This document shows positions 17,367 through 26,019 of a DNA stretch of 64,000 bases, piece after piece. Source of the stretch: Metabacillus bambusae (lineage in GTDB: Bacteria > Bacillota > Bacilli > Bacillales > Bacillaceae); the NCBI RefSeq assembly GCF_017497975.1, contig NZ_JAGDEL010000004.1, positions 1 through 64,000 of the forward strand, in the 5' to 3' direction. Positions within the stretch are counted from its first letter, which is position 1. Each line of letters starts with the position of its first letter. The notes under the pieces were generated by a model. It made no database searches. It saw nothing but the letters and a program-made list of their open reading frames with translations, and was not told the origin of the DNA. A program made the position numbers and the translations under genes.

Positions 17367-18359
17367 ATGATAAATTTAAAAAATTGGCTTACGATCATCA
17401 TACTTTTTCTAGGAAGTTTAACTTCTATTATATTATCAATCAGTCTAGGAGCTAAAGATATTTCCTTTACAACGGTGTGGACATCAATTTTCCAGTTTAG
17501 CCCAAACAACACACTACACCAAATTATTTATGAAATTCGTTTACCAAGGGTGTTAGGTGCTGCTTTTGTCGGAATTGCATTTGCAGTTGCTGGATCTATT
17601 ATTCAAGCAATTACACGCAATCCACTTGCTGATATTGGTATTCTCGGAATTAATGGCGGAGCAGTACTGTTGGTGACGATTTGTTTTGCATTTTATCCAG
17701 CAATCTCATATGGGTGGCTAACGATCATGTCATTCATCGGTGCTTCACTTTCAACGATCCTTGTTTTTTCAATCGGTTTGGTAGCCAGGGGAAGACTATC
17801 CCCTTTGACCTTTACTATTGCCGGAGCAGTAATTGCCGGATTCTTACATGCTATTAGCTCGGGAATCGCCATCTATTTTGATTTAAACCAAGAATTGGCT
17901 TTTTGGTATGCAGGTGGGGTTTCAGGTGTTACATGGGGGCAACTCCCATTATTAATAACTATTGTTACCATTGCATGTGCTTTTGCAACTTTGCTTGGCA
18001 AACAATTAACGATCCTAGGTACTGGACAAGAAATGGCAGCAAGTCTAGGGATTAATATTAAGTTTGTATTATTTACAGGTATGGGATTAATCGTTTTACT
18101 TGGTGGTGCTGGAGTTTCAATAGCCGGTTCAATTAGCTTTGTTGGGTTAGTTATCCCGCACCTTGCACGTAAATTTGTTGGTCATGATTATCGTTGGATT
18201 ATTCCTACAAGTGCTTTATTAGGAAGTATACTTGTTGTACTCGCTGATTTATCAGCCCGTATCATTTTTGCTCCTAAAGAGCTTGCATTAGGAATACTAA
18301 TTGCCTTTATCGGAGTACCATTCTTTCTAATTATTGCAAAGAGAATGGAGGAATTTTAA
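17367..18359 (+). CDS. FecCD-family iron siderophore permease (first)
   Basis: About 330 residues from ATG at 17367. A TTG 39 bases upstream is also in frame but lies inside the ATPase gene. Nine or ten hydrophobic segments and family blocks are present (EIRLPRVLGAAFVGIAFAVAG, ITRNPLADIGILGINGGA, SISFVGLVIPHLARKFVGHD). It forms the membrane channel together with the next gene, whose TTG start follows its stop immediately. Confidence 0.92.
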   Translation: MINLKNWLTIIILFLGSLTSIILSISLGAKDISFTTVWTSIFQFSPNNTLHQIIYEIRLPRVLGAAFVGIAFAVAGSIIQAITRNPLADIGILGINGGAVLLVTICFAFYPAISYGWLTIMSFIGASLSTILVFSIGLVARGRLSPLTFTIAGAVIAGFLHAISSGIAIYFDLNQELAFWYAGGVSGVTWGQLPLLITIVTIACAFATLLGKQLTILGTGQEMAASLGINIKFVLFTGMGLIVLLGGAGVSIAGSISFVGLVIPHLARKFVGHDYRWIIPTSALLGSILVVLADLSARIIFAPKELALGILIAFIGVPFFLIIAKRMEEF

Positions 18360-19379
18360 TTGGTATCAAAACGAAGAAATATATTTCTCTTATACTTGTT
18401 GATTACTTTATTGGTTACCTCTTTCATCTTTCTCTTTTCAATTAACACGGGAACCTACCACCTTTCCTTTTCAGAAATGGTAAACACCCTAATAGGACAG
18501 GGGCAGGATAATAGTGTGCTTGTATTGTTCGAGTATCGATTGCCACGTATTTTAATTGCACTAGTTGGTGGAGCCGGTATTGCAGTAGCAGGTTCACTAC
18601 TACAATCTTATACTGGTAATCATTTAGCAGATACTGGTTTACTTGGGCTTCATGCTGGGGCTTCATGTGGATTAATTGTGTTTATGAGTTTTTTTAGCGA
18701 AGCATTTTTTTATGCTGAAATGTTAATTCCTTTATTCGCTTTTATTGGTGGTGCTATAGCTGCTGCATTGATAGTTTACTTGGCTAAAGCAAAAAGTGGT
18801 GTGATTAATACGACTAAATTAATATTAGTTGGTATTGCCGTATCATCCCTTTTTAGTGCGATCACGCTATTTTTATCACTTCGTTTAAGCGATGAAACAT
18901 ATTCCTTTGCAGCGAGTTGGTTACTAGGAAACATTTGGGCTCGAGATTGGATTCATGTTTTTATCATACTTCCGTTGGTTTTTATTTTTAGTTTACTAGC
19001 CTATCGCTTAGCACACCGATTAAATCTTCTACAAGTTGGTGATCACTTTGCCCAAACAACAGGATTTAATGTAAAGATGACAAAAAGAACCGTATTAATT
19101 TTAGCTGTAGTACTATCAAGTGGTTCTGTATCCATGATTGGTAACATTAGCTTTCTGGGGCTTTTGGCTCCGCATCTGGCACGCCAATTAGTAGGTAGTG
19201 ATTATCGGTTTACACTTCCTTTATCTGCCTTACTTGGTGCTGCCATTTTATTACTATCTGATACAATCGGGCGTTCTCTATTTGAAGCAAACCCAATTCC
19301 AGCCGGTATATTAGTAGCCTTCATTGGCGGCCCTTATTTTATTTATTTACTACTTAAAAATAATAGGAGTGTTTTATAA
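18360..19379 (+). CDS. FecCD-family iron siderophore permease (second)
   Basis: 339 residues starting with TTG at 18360, directly after the stop of the first permease; GGAGGA lies seven to eight bases upstream, inside that gene. It has the same family blocks (EYRLPRILIALVGGAGIAVAG, NHLADTGLLGLHAGA, NISFLGLLAPHLARQLVG). It pairs with the preceding permease. Tight spacing throughout shows a single operon. Confidence 0.92.
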   Translation: MVSKRRNIFLLYLLITLLVTSFIFLFSINTGTYHLSFSEMVNTLIGQGQDNSVLVLFEYRLPRILIALVGGAGIAVAGSLLQSYTGNHLADTGLLGLHAGASCGLIVFMSFFSEAFFYAEMLIPLFAFIGGAIAAALIVYLAKAKSGVINTTKLILVGIAVSSLFSAITLFLSLRLSDETYSFAASWLLGNIWARDWIHVFIILPLVFIFSLLAYRLAHRLNLLQVGDHFAQTTGFNVKMTKRTVLILAVVLSSGSVSMIGNISFLGLLAPHLARQLVGSDYRFTLPLSALLGAAILLLSDTIGRSLFEANPIPAGILVAFIGGPYFIYLLLKNNRSVL

Positions 19380-19380
19380 T

Positions 19381-20304
19381 ATGAAGAAATGGTGGTTACC
19401 TGCATCTTTCACTTTATTGATAACAGTTTTAGGAGCTTGTGGAAATGAACAAACAACAACTGATTCAACTTCTACATCAACATCGGATAAAAACTCTGAT
19501 GTAGTATCAGAACAACGCATTGCCTCCTTATCCATTCACTTAACAAATAATTTAATTGTATTAGATGAAATTCCAGTTGGTTCTGTAGTTGGTGGGGGCT
19601 TAGGCGATTTCTTACCACAAGCAGCACCTTATTTAAAAAATGCTACTAAATATGGACCTGCAAAAGAAGTTGATATGGAATCATTACTCTCTTCAGATCC
19701 AGATGTTATTGTAGCAGATGAAGAATTTGCAACAGCGAATTTAGCTGATTATGAAGATATTGCGCCTGTTGAATTATATAATTTAGACGAAGGAACATGG
19801 CGTGACCATTTACTATCACTTGGAGAAAAGTTCGATAAAAAAGATGAAGCAAAGCAATTTATTAGCGATTATGAAAAGAAAACAGAAGAAGTAAAAGCTA
19901 TGCTTGAATCGAGCTACGGTGAAGATGCGACTGCAATGGCTATCCGTGTTACAAATAAAGAATTAAGAGTATTCTCGACAGCTCGCCCAATGGGACCAAT
20001 CTTGTTTGAAGACTTAGATCTTGAACCAGCAATAGGTATTGTAGAAATGGGGACAGAAGAACCTTATCAAGTAATTTCAAAAGAAGTAATTGGCGATTAT
20101 AATGCTGACCTTATTTTTGTTGTGGTAAATAGCGATGAAGAAGCACAAAAAGTATATAAAGAATTAGCAGCATCATCTGTTTGGCAATCTCTAGAAGCTG
20201 TCCAAAATGACCAAATTTTTGTTGTTTCAGACCAACCTTGGTTAGACTATTCAGCTCTTGGAAATTCAATGGCTATGGATGATTTATTTGACCAATTAAA
20301 ATAA
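19381..20304 (+). CDS. Iron siderophore/citrate-binding lipoprotein
   Basis: 307 residues from ATG at 19381, preceded by TAGGAGTG. The lipoprotein signal ends in VLGAC with Cys20, then a Ser/Thr-rich linker. The body is a periplasmic-binding fold of the FecB/YfmC class (QRIASLSIHLTNNLIVLD, DMESLLSSDPDVIVADEEF, DLIFVVVNSDEEAQKVYKEL). It delivers the ferric chelate to the permeases. It closes the operon, followed by a strong terminator. Confidence 0.92.
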   Translation: MKKWWLPASFTLLITVLGACGNEQTTTDSTSTSTSDKNSDVVSEQRIASLSIHLTNNLIVLDEIPVGSVVGGGLGDFLPQAAPYLKNATKYGPAKEVDMESLLSSDPDVIVADEEFATANLADYEDIAPVELYNLDEGTWRDHLLSLGEKFDKKDEAKQFISDYEKKTEEVKAMLESSYGEDATAMAIRVTNKELRVFSTARPMGPILFEDLDLEPAIGIVEMGTEEPYQVISKEVIGDYNADLIFVVVNSDEEAQKVYKELAASSVWQSLEAVQNDQIFVVSDQPWLDYSALGNSMAMDDLFDQLK

Positions 20305-20352
20305 AACATACTATCTCATTTAATATTCATTTCGACTTGGAGTAAAAGAGAG

Positions 20353-20383
20353 AAGATCCCATAATGTTAAAGTATGGGATCTT
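20353..20383 (+). terminator. Rho-independent terminator of the iron operon
   Basis: AAGATCCCATA and TATGGGATCTT form an 11-bp stem followed by TTCTCATTT, 48 bp after the binding-protein stop. Confidence 0.8.
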
Positions 20384-20532
20384 TCTCATTTCTCACTATA
20401 GTAGAATTTTATCATTTTCAATAGATATTTTATGACTAAATCGATAAAGTTTTTCCCACCAAGGCTGAGATTTATAATACCTATTGAAAGGATGGTAAAT
20501 CTTAATAATCTAGTTAGCTTTCTTTTTTTTAT
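20384..20532. other. Intergenic, no gene seen
   Basis: AT-rich spacer before the 220-bp repeat. A short CTGAGA-containing stretch near 20460 superficially recalls a TPP leader but lacks the rest of the aptamer. Confidence 0.5.
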
Positions 20533-20754
20533 TAGGCTCTTTTCTAAGAGTGTTGCTTTTAAAACAAAAACTAATTCAAGTTGATTGGAACGGATTGCGA
20601 GACTCCTGCGGGAGTAGCGGGACAGGTGAGACTCATGCAGGCGTTAACGCCGAGGAAGCTCACCGCCCACCCCGCGGAAAGCGAGCATCTGCAGCGGAAA
20701 TCAACCTCACCGCATTACTTGATAAATTGCAACAAAGTTTGCGAAAACAGCCTT
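20533..20754. repeat. 220-bp MITE-like repeat, copy 1
   Basis: Ends are imperfect inverted repeats (AGGCTCTTTTCTAAGAG at left; GCGAAAACAGCCT at right). The GC-rich core includes GATTGCGAGACTCCTGCGGG and CACCGCCCACCCCGCGGAAA. It is nearly the same as 60336-60559. It has no coding capacity and resembles a non-autonomous mobile element. Confidence 0.75.
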
Positions 20755-20879
20755 TTATTAAAATATAATAAGATGCAAAAATAACTACGGCAATCAAAAT
20801 AAAAAAGATGATGATTCCATATAAAAGTTGAGTCATAGTATGAACGACCTTGGGTCAGGCTCTTCCATTTTTAAATCTA

Positions 20880-21719
20880 TTATCTACAGTTTTTCAATAG
20901 TTCAAATAACTCTTTTTTTGATGTAGGATACGGTAGTGTATTTGATAGAATTGTTGCTTCGATGAGTTTATCGTAAACTTCCACTACCCATGGTTGCTCT
21001 AAGTGACTTTGCTGTATCACTTTTTTTTGCTGAAACACTTCCCATGGAGTACCTTTTGAAATCAATTCTCCATCATTCAAGACGATCACTTCGTCCGCCC
21101 ATTCGTAAGCTAAGTCAACATTATGTGTAGAAAGAATAATGGTTCGGTCTTTATGGTGTATCTCAGATAGTAAATCCACTATTTTTTTTGAATAATAAGG
21201 ATCAAGCCCTGCAGTAGGCTCATCTAACACCATTAACTCAGGCTCCATAACCAAAATACCTGCAATGGCCACCCTCTTTTTTTGACCAATGCTTAGGAAA
21301 TGGGGTGGTTTATCCCTTAATGCTTCTATCTCAGTGCGCTTCATGACTTCGTCGACGGTTTTCTTTACACGTTCTGGAGAAAGTCCTAAATTTTTAGGAC
21401 CAAAACGAATGTCTTCATATACACTAGAAGAAAATAGCTGAGAGTCAGGATTTTGAAACACAATCCCAACCTGTTGACGGAGCTTACGGATTTCTTTTCT
21501 TGAATAAGCGAGATTTTTTCCATGGAATAAAATTGTCCCTTTTGTAGGCTTAATGATCCCGTTTAAAAGGAGAAAGAATGTTGATTTTCCAGCTCCATTG
21601 TTCCCGATCAAAGCAATTTTTTTCCCAGTATCAATTGATAACGTAAGATCCTTTAAAGCCACTGTACCATCTGCGTATTGATAAGTAATATTTTCAAATG
21701 TAAAGATTGGTGTTTTCAA
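20880..21719 (-). CDS. cbiO: Cobalt ECF transporter ATPase CbiO
   Basis: 279 residues starting at TTG, with GGGGGT seven bases upstream. Walker A GNNGAGKS is at residues 39-46, the signature reads LSIGQKKRVAIAGIL, and Walker B is LMVLDEPTAGLDPYYS. It is the ATPase of the energy-coupling-factor transporter for Co2+. Last gene of cbiM-cbiN-cbiQ-cbiO, 33 bp after cbiQ, and last gene of the long cobalamin cluster. No strong terminator was seen after it; the next feature is the 220-bp repeat. Confidence 0.92.
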   Translation of the reverse strand: MKTPIFTFENITYQYADGTVALKDLTLSIDTGKKIALIGNNGAGKSTFFLLLNGIIKPTKGTILFHGKNLAYSRKEIRKLRQQVGIVFQNPDSQLFSSSVYEDIRFGPKNLGLSPERVKKTVDEVMKRTEIEALRDKPPHFLSIGQKKRVAIAGILVMEPELMVLDEPTAGLDPYYSKKIVDLLSEIHHKDRTIILSTHNVDLAYEWADEVIVLNDGELISKGTPWEVFQQKKVIQQSHLEQPWVVEVYDKLIEATILSNTLPYPTSKKELFELLKNCR

Positions 21720-21752
21720 GCTAATACCCCCTTTCTTTTTTCAATATAGGAG

Positions 21753-22529
21753 TTAAGTTAATAGGGTGATAGTGAACAGTCCTACTAAAGCCAACAGGAT
21801 TCCCGCACAACGATATCGGTTGTAAGATATCGTGATCTCGATATCGTATAGTCCCTCATCTCCCCCACGACTTTCCATAGCAATCTGTAATTCTCTTGCA
21901 GACTGGATTGACTTGATAAAGAGACTAACGATGAGTTGAGCTGATGATGTTAGCCATACTCGATAATTTTGATAACCTAGTCTGCTGGACTGTGCCAGGT
22001 AGATTTCTTCCATTTTATGCAAGAGAACAAAGATAAAACGGTATGTTACCCCTACTAAATCTAGGAATAGAACCGGGAGCTTTAATTTGCGTAATACCCA
22101 CATCAGTTGGTTTAGGGGTGTTGTTAAAATAAGAAAATATAAGCAGCTCACGCTTGCAAGGACGGTTGCTCCAAGATGGTAAGCTTGTTTTACACTAGCT
22201 AGACTTATATAGAGTTGCCAAGAAAGAAGGTTGACCGACCATAATTGCTCCATCCTCACCTCATTTACTGGAGCTATTGTTATCATAATGGTGATGATAC
22301 TAGTACAAAGAAAAACAGCTGGCAAAAGAAGTAGCTTTATATAATGAGATAAAGGGATTTTGGCAGCCAATACAATACTGATACTCATCACAAAAAATGT
22401 AAGGGACGAAATCACTACATTTTTTGTGATAATGGTAAAGAGTAAAAAAGAAAAAGCGAACCCAACCTTTTCAGCTGGGTGTATATGTTTTAAAGCATTT
22501 GTATAGGCGTAATCATCAATTCTTAGCAT
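21753..22529 (-). CDS. cbiQ: Cobalt ECF transporter transmembrane protein CbiQ
   Basis: 258 residues from the ATG at 22529, preferred because GAGGTAGAG precedes it and because the family begins with a soluble segment such as IDDYAYTNALKHIHPAEK. About five membrane helices and the cytoplasmic coupling region of CbiQ/EcfT (SSRLGYQNYRVWL, SARELQIAMESRG) are visible. It couples CbiO to CbiM. Upstream in-frame codons overlap cbiN and are unlikely to be translated. Confidence 0.9.
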   Translation of the reverse strand: MLRIDDYAYTNALKHIHPAEKVGFAFSFLLFTIITKNVVISSLTFFVMSISIVLAAKIPLSHYIKLLLLPAVFLCTSIITIMITIAPVNEVRMEQLWSVNLLSWQLYISLASVKQAYHLGATVLASVSCLYFLILTTPLNQLMWVLRKLKLPVLFLDLVGVTYRFIFVLLHKMEEIYLAQSSRLGYQNYRVWLTSSAQLIVSLFIKSIQSARELQIAMESRGGDEGLYDIEITISYNRYRCAGILLALVGLFTITLLT

Positions 22530-22542
22530 AACGATCTCTACC

Positions 22543-22821
22543 TCATTCTTTTGACTGATACTTTTTTCTCGCTCGACCAAAACCAATAACATAACCAATA
22601 AAAAGGGCACCTATTGCAGCTTGTAAAGAGAATAAGAGGCTTTCAATCTCACCACTCGGTGGTTCCCAAAAGGATGAAAACCAAGGTTCATAGCTAGGAG
22701 CTAGTTCTCCTATCATTTCCTTTGCCTGTCCATCTGCTCCACCAAACTCAGCATCCCCTTGAAGAAACAAAGGAATAATTGCCAATAAAATAACAAAAAA
22801 AAGCAAAACAAGGTTTTTCAT
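22543..22821 (-). CDS. cbiN: Cobalt transport protein CbiN
   Basis: 92 residues with two membrane helices flanking an extracytoplasmic loop ([21 protein letters not shown], then [19 protein letters not shown]). This is the classic small accessory subunit that works with CbiM. Its start overlaps the end of cbiM by four bases (ATGA type), giving translational coupling. Confidence 0.92.
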   Translation of the reverse strand: MKNLVLLFFVILLAIIPLFLQGDAEFGGADGQAKEMIGELAPSYEPWFSSFWEPPSGEIESLLFSLQAAIGALFIGYVIGFGRARKKYQSKE

Positions 22822-23576
22822 TTAACAGCCTCCTTTACAGTTGGTAGGTGATGTAATTCAGACATATTGTACTTTAATAGTAAGTTCATAACGATGACCG
22901 TTAATAAACCTTCACTGACCGCAAGTGGTATTTGTGTTAGTCCAAAGATACTTGCAAACTTGACAAATGAAGCTAAAAAGCCTCCAACCTCTGCTGGGAA
23001 TGCAAGGGCTAATTGAACAGAGGTAACGAGATATGTACCTAAATCCCCTAACATGGCAGCTAAAAAAACAGAAATGGCGAATGATAGGTTCAGTTTACGT
23101 CCTAACCTATACACCCCATATGCAATGAATGGCCCAACAATGGCCATTGAAAAAGCGTTTGCTCCTAATGTCGTTAAACCTCCATGAGCTAATAACAGTG
23201 ATTGAAATAATAGGACGATTGTACCTAAAACACTCATGGCTGTTGGCCCAAACAAAATGGCACCTAAACCAACACCTGTTGGGTGGGAACAGCTACCTGT
23301 TACCGAGGGAATCTTCAAGGCTGATAAGACGAACGCAAATGCTCCAGAAAGACCAAGCATTGTTTTTAGTTCAGGGTGTTCCTTTAATCTCTTTTGAATA
23401 TTCCTCATTCCAAAAATTAAGAAAGGAATGGTCAAAGCCCACCAAAAAATAACCCAGCCAAAGGGCAAAAATCCCTCCATAATATGCATAGCATAGGCTT
23501 CTTCATAGGAATTAGCCCAGAAATAAGCTGTTAAACCTGCTACTACTCCAAACGCCCAGTTTAACTTTATCTTCAT
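22818..23576 (-). CDS. cbiM: Cobalt transport substrate-specific protein CbiM
   Basis: 252 residues from ATG at 23576, with GGAGGT upstream. A signal-like first helix ends before [12 protein letters not shown]. In CbiM, the processed MHIMEG end places an N-terminal Met-His at the metal site. Further conserved blocks are [21 protein letters not shown] and [17 protein letters not shown]. It binds Co2+ for uptake. It lies downstream of bluB after a 123-bp gap that contains a long hairpin. Confidence 0.93.
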   Translation of the reverse strand: MKIKLNWAFGVVAGLTAYFWANSYEEAYAMHIMEGFLPFGWVIFWWALTIPFLIFGMRNIQKRLKEHPELKTMLGLSGAFAFVLSALKIPSVTGSCSHPTGVGLGAILFGPTAMSVLGTIVLLFQSLLLAHGGLTTLGANAFSMAIVGPFIAYGVYRLGRKLNLSFAISVFLAAMLGDLGTYLVTSVQLALAFPAEVGGFLASFVKFASIFGLTQIPLAVSEGLLTVIVMNLLLKYNMSELHHLPTVKEAVK

Positions 23577-23646
23577 GTTCAAAACCTCCAATAAATTGCT
23601 AGGGGCAACTATGGTTGTCCACTATATAAGAGCCCAATTTCCTGCA

Positions 23647-23694
23647 GGTTTATTAACAGGTATGCCTAATGAATGACTTTCCTGTTATTAAACC
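23647..23694. other. Long hairpin between bluB and cbiM
   Basis: GGTTTATTAACAGG and CCTGTTATTAAACC pair with one mismatch across a 20-base loop, starting just after the bluB stop. It may be an attenuator or a processing site before cbiMNQO. It does not match the cobalamin aptamer. Confidence 0.5.
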
Positions 23695-23699
23695 ATGCT

Positions 23700-24344
23700 T
23701 TACTTGTTTCCCCACTTTTCATTAAAAATTAATTTTTGTAATGAATGTCTCTTCTCCCAGTTTGCTGTTTCTAAAATAGGTGCTTTAGGATAAACTTCCG
23801 TGTAACCAATTGAAAGCAATGCGACGGGGTCAATGTGTGGAGGAATAGCTAAAATGTCACGAACATCTGATTTTTTATAAAAGCTGACCCATCCCATTGC
23901 TAATCCTTCACCACAAGACGCTAACCACATATTTTGAATCGCACATGCTGTTGACATCATATCTGTCTCAGGAATAGAATTCCGACCTAAAACATGGGAG
24001 CCACCTCTAGTTGGGTCACATGTCACACAGATCGTTAAGGGAGCTTCTTTTAACCCTTCTATTTTTAGTGATAAAAATTTGGAAGCTCGTTCATCTTCTT
24101 CATAATGGATAGCTAGTGCTCTTCTCTCCTTGTCCGCAGCCCAGGCTAATTGATTTTTCACTTCATCAGATTCAATTAAAATGAAATTCCACGGCTGCAT
24201 AAATCCAACTGAAGGAGCATGATGAGCGGCTTCTAGAATGCGAGCGACAGCCTCCATCGGAACTGGATCTGTGTTAAAGGTTCGAATATCTCTTCTCGTT
24301 TCAATGACTTTATAAATGGCTGCTTTTTCTTCTTTAGAGAACAT
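23700..24344 (-). CDS. bluB: 5,6-dimethylbenzimidazole synthase BluB
   Basis: 214 residues from ATG at 24344, with GAGGTG six bases upstream. The nitroreductase fold has BluB signatures: ETRRDIRTFNTDPVP near the start, AAHHAPSVGFMQPWNFILI, and GLAMGWVSFYKK. BluB oxidatively breaks down reduced FMN to make the lower ligand of B12 and needs oxygen, so the organism meets aerobic conditions although the corrin pathway here is the early-cobalt (anaerobic) type. The gene lies ten bases after the PduX-like kinase. Confidence 0.88.
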   Translation of the reverse strand: MFSKEEKAAIYKVIETRRDIRTFNTDPVPMEAVARILEAAHHAPSVGFMQPWNFILIESDEVKNQLAWAADKERRALAIHYEEDERASKFLSLKIEGLKEAPLTICVTCDPTRGGSHVLGRNSIPETDMMSTACAIQNMWLASCGEGLAMGWVSFYKKSDVRDILAIPPHIDPVALLSIGYTEVYPKAPILETANWEKRHSLQKLIFNEKWGNK

Positions 24345-24354
24345 GTTCAACACC

Positions 24355-25239
24355 TCATGAAAGAATTAGGTTTTTCGAACCTAGATATAGGTTCTTATGA
24401 CAGTAATAAAAAGGGGTTGTTTTCGTTTGATGAATGAATTCTTCTATCAGTAATCGATTTTTTTCAATGATCGATTTGGTAGGATCAAATAATATTCCGA
24501 GTACGGTCCCACTATGAGCAACAACAATTCCACCTTCACATAGACCTGCTAATCGTTCAATCTCCTTAAAATAACGCTTTGGCAGTGCTTTTTCACTTAC
24601 CTTTGCACTCATTGTAGAAGCTTGGCAGATTAAGGTTAGGTCTTTCTTCTTTATCCCTTCTTTTATTAAATGAAAGGCATGAATAAATGTCTGATGATCA
24701 AGTTCGGTATATGGCTTCCTTCGTTTATTAAATTGAATGGTATCAATACGACCGCCGATATCTATTCCAATGATTCCATATGGAGGTAAATCACCGAACG
24801 AATCAATGAGTTGGCCATTGATATAGTCATAAGCAACAGTACCTTCATACATCACTCCATCTGTGGGCTCAATCTCTGTAGCTATGTTAGAGATCACTTC
24901 ATGGCTGAGTTGAATGGAATAGCTATGAGCTACGGCTCTTATAGATGCTACGATATCAGCTGAACTACTTGCCATTCCCTTCCCCCTAGGAATATTAGAA
25001 AAGAGATGTAGGGTTCCCCCACCGGATAGATTAAAAAGCTCAAACATTTTTTTGCATGCCATGACAGCTTTTGTTTGGGAAGGTTGTGCGATAATATTCA
25101 TCTTTATTGGGTCAGGAATAAAAGTAGCTTTACTCTTCAGTAGTGGGACAGGAAGGGTAATTAAAAAAGGCTGTTGGTTTATTACTCCTTGTGCGAGCTC
25201 GCCAAATGTACCATTGCAGGTGCCATACCCTATTTGCAT
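24355..25239 (-). CDS. GHMP kinase, PduX-like L-threonine kinase
   Basis: 294 residues. The GHMP ATP-binding motif is seen as FSNIPRGKGMASSSADIVASI, and the N-terminus GYGTCNGTFGELAQG matches the PduX group. PduX phosphorylates L-threonine for synthesis of the aminopropanol linker of cobalamin. The CobD decarboxylase that would follow is not in the window. Its place in the B12 cluster, upstream of bluB, supports this role over other GHMP kinases. Start at ATG 25239; the ribosome binding site is weak. Confidence 0.82.
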   Translation of the reverse strand: MQIGYGTCNGTFGELAQGVINQQPFLITLPVPLLKSKATFIPDPIKMNIIAQPSQTKAVMACKKMFELFNLSGGGTLHLFSNIPRGKGMASSSADIVASIRAVAHSYSIQLSHEVISNIATEIEPTDGVMYEGTVAYDYINGQLIDSFGDLPPYGIIGIDIGGRIDTIQFNKRRKPYTELDHQTFIHAFHLIKEGIKKKDLTLICQASTMSAKVSEKALPKRYFKEIERLAGLCEGGIVVAHSGTVLGILFDPTKSIIEKNRLLIEEFIHQTKTTPFYYCHKNLYLGSKNLILS

Positions 25240-25266
25240 ATTGAAAACCCCTATTTTTCTCTTAAT

Positions 25267-25359
25267 CTAGTATACGTACGTTGATATAGAACACGACAAA
25301 GTGAAGAAAAGAATTAAGCCTATTATCGTTGAGATATTCATAATCTTAATCGTTCGCAT
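25267..25359 (-). other. Possible 30-residue membrane peptide or gene remnant
   Basis: ATG at 25359 opens MRTIKIMNISTI followed by a hydrophobic stretch (GLILFFTLSCSIS) and a stop. It could be a small membrane peptide or the start of a lost permease gene. The ribosome binding site is poor. It lies in the 210-bp gap between the cbiY-like and pduX-like genes. Confidence 0.2.
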
Positions 25360-25449
25360 AATATCAGCCGCCTTCGAGAGGGAAATTTAATAAATTGAAT
25401 CATTAATACTCGATTGACTCATTTATCATCCCTCTTCCTTCTATTTGTT

Positions 25450-26019
25450 TTATAACCAAGTCGTTTTTTCCTCAAAGGACGTTCTCTTTGAAGGCTTCAT
25501 TTTTTGAATCGACTCTTCGTCAGGATATCCTACAAAAATATTCCCAATCACTTTTTTGTTTTCTGGAGCTCCAATAAATTGATGTAATCGCTCATCATGA
25601 ACGAGTCCTACTCCCCTTGTTCGCCAAACAAAACCAAGCTCCAATTCTTTTGCGGCTAGCCACATAGAATGAATAGCACAGCAAACCGCATATTCATTAT
25701 CCTTTGTTGCTTCTTCATCTCCAGGAACAACGTCGGATGTCACAACAATATGTACTGGTGTGTTTGTTAACACCTTTAAAGAGCTATTGACTAAATGTGG
25801 CTTTGTAGGAAATCTCTCTTCTAAATATTCCTTAGCGAGAGCTTCGTAACGTTTTTTTGCTTCGCCCTTTATAACAAAAAAGCTCCAAGGTTCTCTCATT
25901 CGGTCATTTGGTGCCCAAGTTGCCACTTCTAGTAATCTTTTGATTTTTTCTTCCTCTACCTCTTGGTCACGGTAGTCACGAATCGCGCGTCGACTGCCTA
26001 GCTCACTTATGATTGACAT
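25450..26019 (-). CDS. Nitroreductase-family protein, CbiY-like
   Basis: 189 residues, flavin nitroreductase fold: SRRAIRDYRDQEVEEEKI at the N-terminus, WAPNDRMREPWSFFVIKG, and a C-terminal GNIFVGYPDE. The B. megaterium cobI operon has a nitroreductase-like gene (cbiY) at this position after cysGA, so the same role is likely, but its reaction is not established. It is distinct from BluB, also present here, since it lacks the SVGFMQPWNF block. It overlaps cysGA by 13 bases. Confidence 0.75.
   Translation of the reverse strand: MSIISELGSRRAIRDYRDQEVEEEKIKRLLEVATWAPNDRMREPWSFFVIKGEAKKRYEALAKEYLEERFPTKPHLVNSSLKVLTNTPVHIVVTSDVVPGDEEATKDNEYAVCCAIHSMWLAAKELELGFVWRTRGVGLVHDERLHQFIGAPENKKVIGNIFVGYPDEESIQKMKPSKRTSFEEKTTWL

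Noticed and set aside
20455-20500. Stretch with GGCTGAGA resembling a TPP riboswitch core
   Set aside because: The second conserved block and pairing arms of the TPP aptamer are missing and no thiamine gene follows.
20550-20784. Two plus-strand frames of about 70 codons within the 220-bp repeat
   Set aside because: They are produced by the GC-rich repeat core; the frames are not preserved in the second copy, which has a different length in the middle.
23577-23699. A third cobalamin riboswitch upstream of cbiM
   Set aside because: The leader lacks the conserved aptamer core (for example the GCCACTG box); only a hairpin is visible.
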